Shown piece by piece: positions 12,593 to 12,847 of a stretch of DNA of 12,847 nucleotides. The stretch covers positions 1 to 12,847 of the forward strand of contig LADV01000178.1 in NCBI GenBank assembly GCA_000961805.1, read 5' to 3'. Origin of the DNA: Peptococcaceae bacterium BRH_c23 (GTDB lineage: Bacteria; Bacillota_B; Desulfitobacteriia; Desulfitobacteriales; Desulfitobacteriaceae). A model generated the notes under the pieces. The model searched no databases and was not told where the DNA came from. It worked only from the letters and a program-made list of their open reading frames with translations. A program made the translations under genes and the position numbers. Positions within the stretch are counted from its first letter, which is position 1, and each line of letters opens with the position of its first letter.

Positions 12593-12847
12593 ATGAATGC
12601 ACCCATCACTGAACGTACGCCGCAAGGCATCTGCTGAGATAAATAGGATCAAACAACAGACTTGTAAAATCATACCAATTCCATCGAGGTCGGCAAGCGC
12701 CTGAAGGAGGCCAAGGCCCTGTTCCCCCATGGAGAATGGGGAAAATGGTTAGTCGAATCGGTGAGCTATTCCCAGCGCACAGCCAACAGGCTGATACAGC
12801 TCTTTGAAGAATAGGGAGATAAACTGTTCGCTTCCACCGATGACGGC
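12593..12847 (+). pseudogene. Broken DUF3102-family gene (N-terminal part, runs off the right edge)
   Basis: The plus strand keeps the recognisable start of a DUF3102 protein in pieces. ATG 12593 gives MNAPITERTPQGI. The match then moves to another frame for SAEINRIKQQTCKII (about 12630-12671), and returns to the first frame for NSIEVGKRLKEAKALFPHGE (from 12677) and WGKWLVESVSYSQRTANRL. LFEE is followed by TAG at 12812 where the family has Tyr (EEYG), and GDKLFASTDDG continues in frame to the edge. So there are two indels whose effects cancel, plus one nonsense codon; the first frame itself has stops at 12635 and 12665. DUF3102 has no known function and is found in some phage-like regions. 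The family was recognised from memory of this motif, not from a search. A weak AGGCGGG lies before the ATG. Confidence 0.75.

Noticed and set aside
12491..12730. A minus-strand open frame of 79 codons, briefly considered as a transposase C-terminal fragment
   Set aside because: The opposite strand encodes clear DUF3102 segments over the same bases; the minus frame has no ribosome binding site and no firm family motif.

Overview
The window looks like chromosomal DNA from an endospore-forming anaerobic Firmicute. My best guess is class Clostridia, near Desulfosporosinus or Desulfitobacterium; this rests on gene content and protein style, not on a search. Three genes are spore-specific (a GerA-family germinant receptor subunit, bofA, spoIIR). 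A one-chain pyruvate:ferredoxin oxidoreductase points to anaerobic metabolism. The block tRNA-Ser / long Bacillus-type SRP RNA / dnaX / ybaB / recR / bofA is the arrangement known from Bacillus subtilis and many relatives.

Layout, left to right. At 1-1568 (minus) lies a GerA-family gene, intact to the left edge. At 1922-2176 (minus) is bofA, followed by a strong terminator. At 2371-5901 (minus) is a 1176-residue pyruvate:ferredoxin oxidoreductase that splits bofA from recR. At 6272-8954 (minus) is the compact dnaX-ybaB-recR unit. The minus-strand SRP RNA (9031-9302), with its own promoter and terminator, and a minus-strand tRNA-Ser(GGA) (9363-9454) stand upstream of it. At 9687-10463 (plus) is speD, convergent with spoIIR (10603-11322, minus).

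From about 11360 to the right end there is no long intact gene. This part holds two related hairpins about 0.9 kb apart, an array of very degenerate repeats of about 43 bp (with a half-period near 21-22 bp), an AT-rich hairpin, a promoter-like region with a 16-bp palindrome, an intact 20-codon lysine-rich ORF with a good ribosome binding site, and the start of a DUF3102-type gene broken by two frameshifts and an in-frame TAG.

How the genes fit together. dnaX, ybaB and recR serve replication and recombinational repair. The SRP RNA and tRNA-Ser serve protein targeting and translation. SpoIIR and BofA act at the two inter-compartment signalling steps of sporulation (sigma-E and sigma-K activation in the B. 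subtilis model), and the GerA protein acts at germination. PFOR and SpeD are metabolic genes lodged among them. The most unusual material is the repeat array at about 11646-12069, which may be the relic of a minus-strand gene for a 14-residue-repeat protein, and the decayed DUF3102 gene at the right edge.
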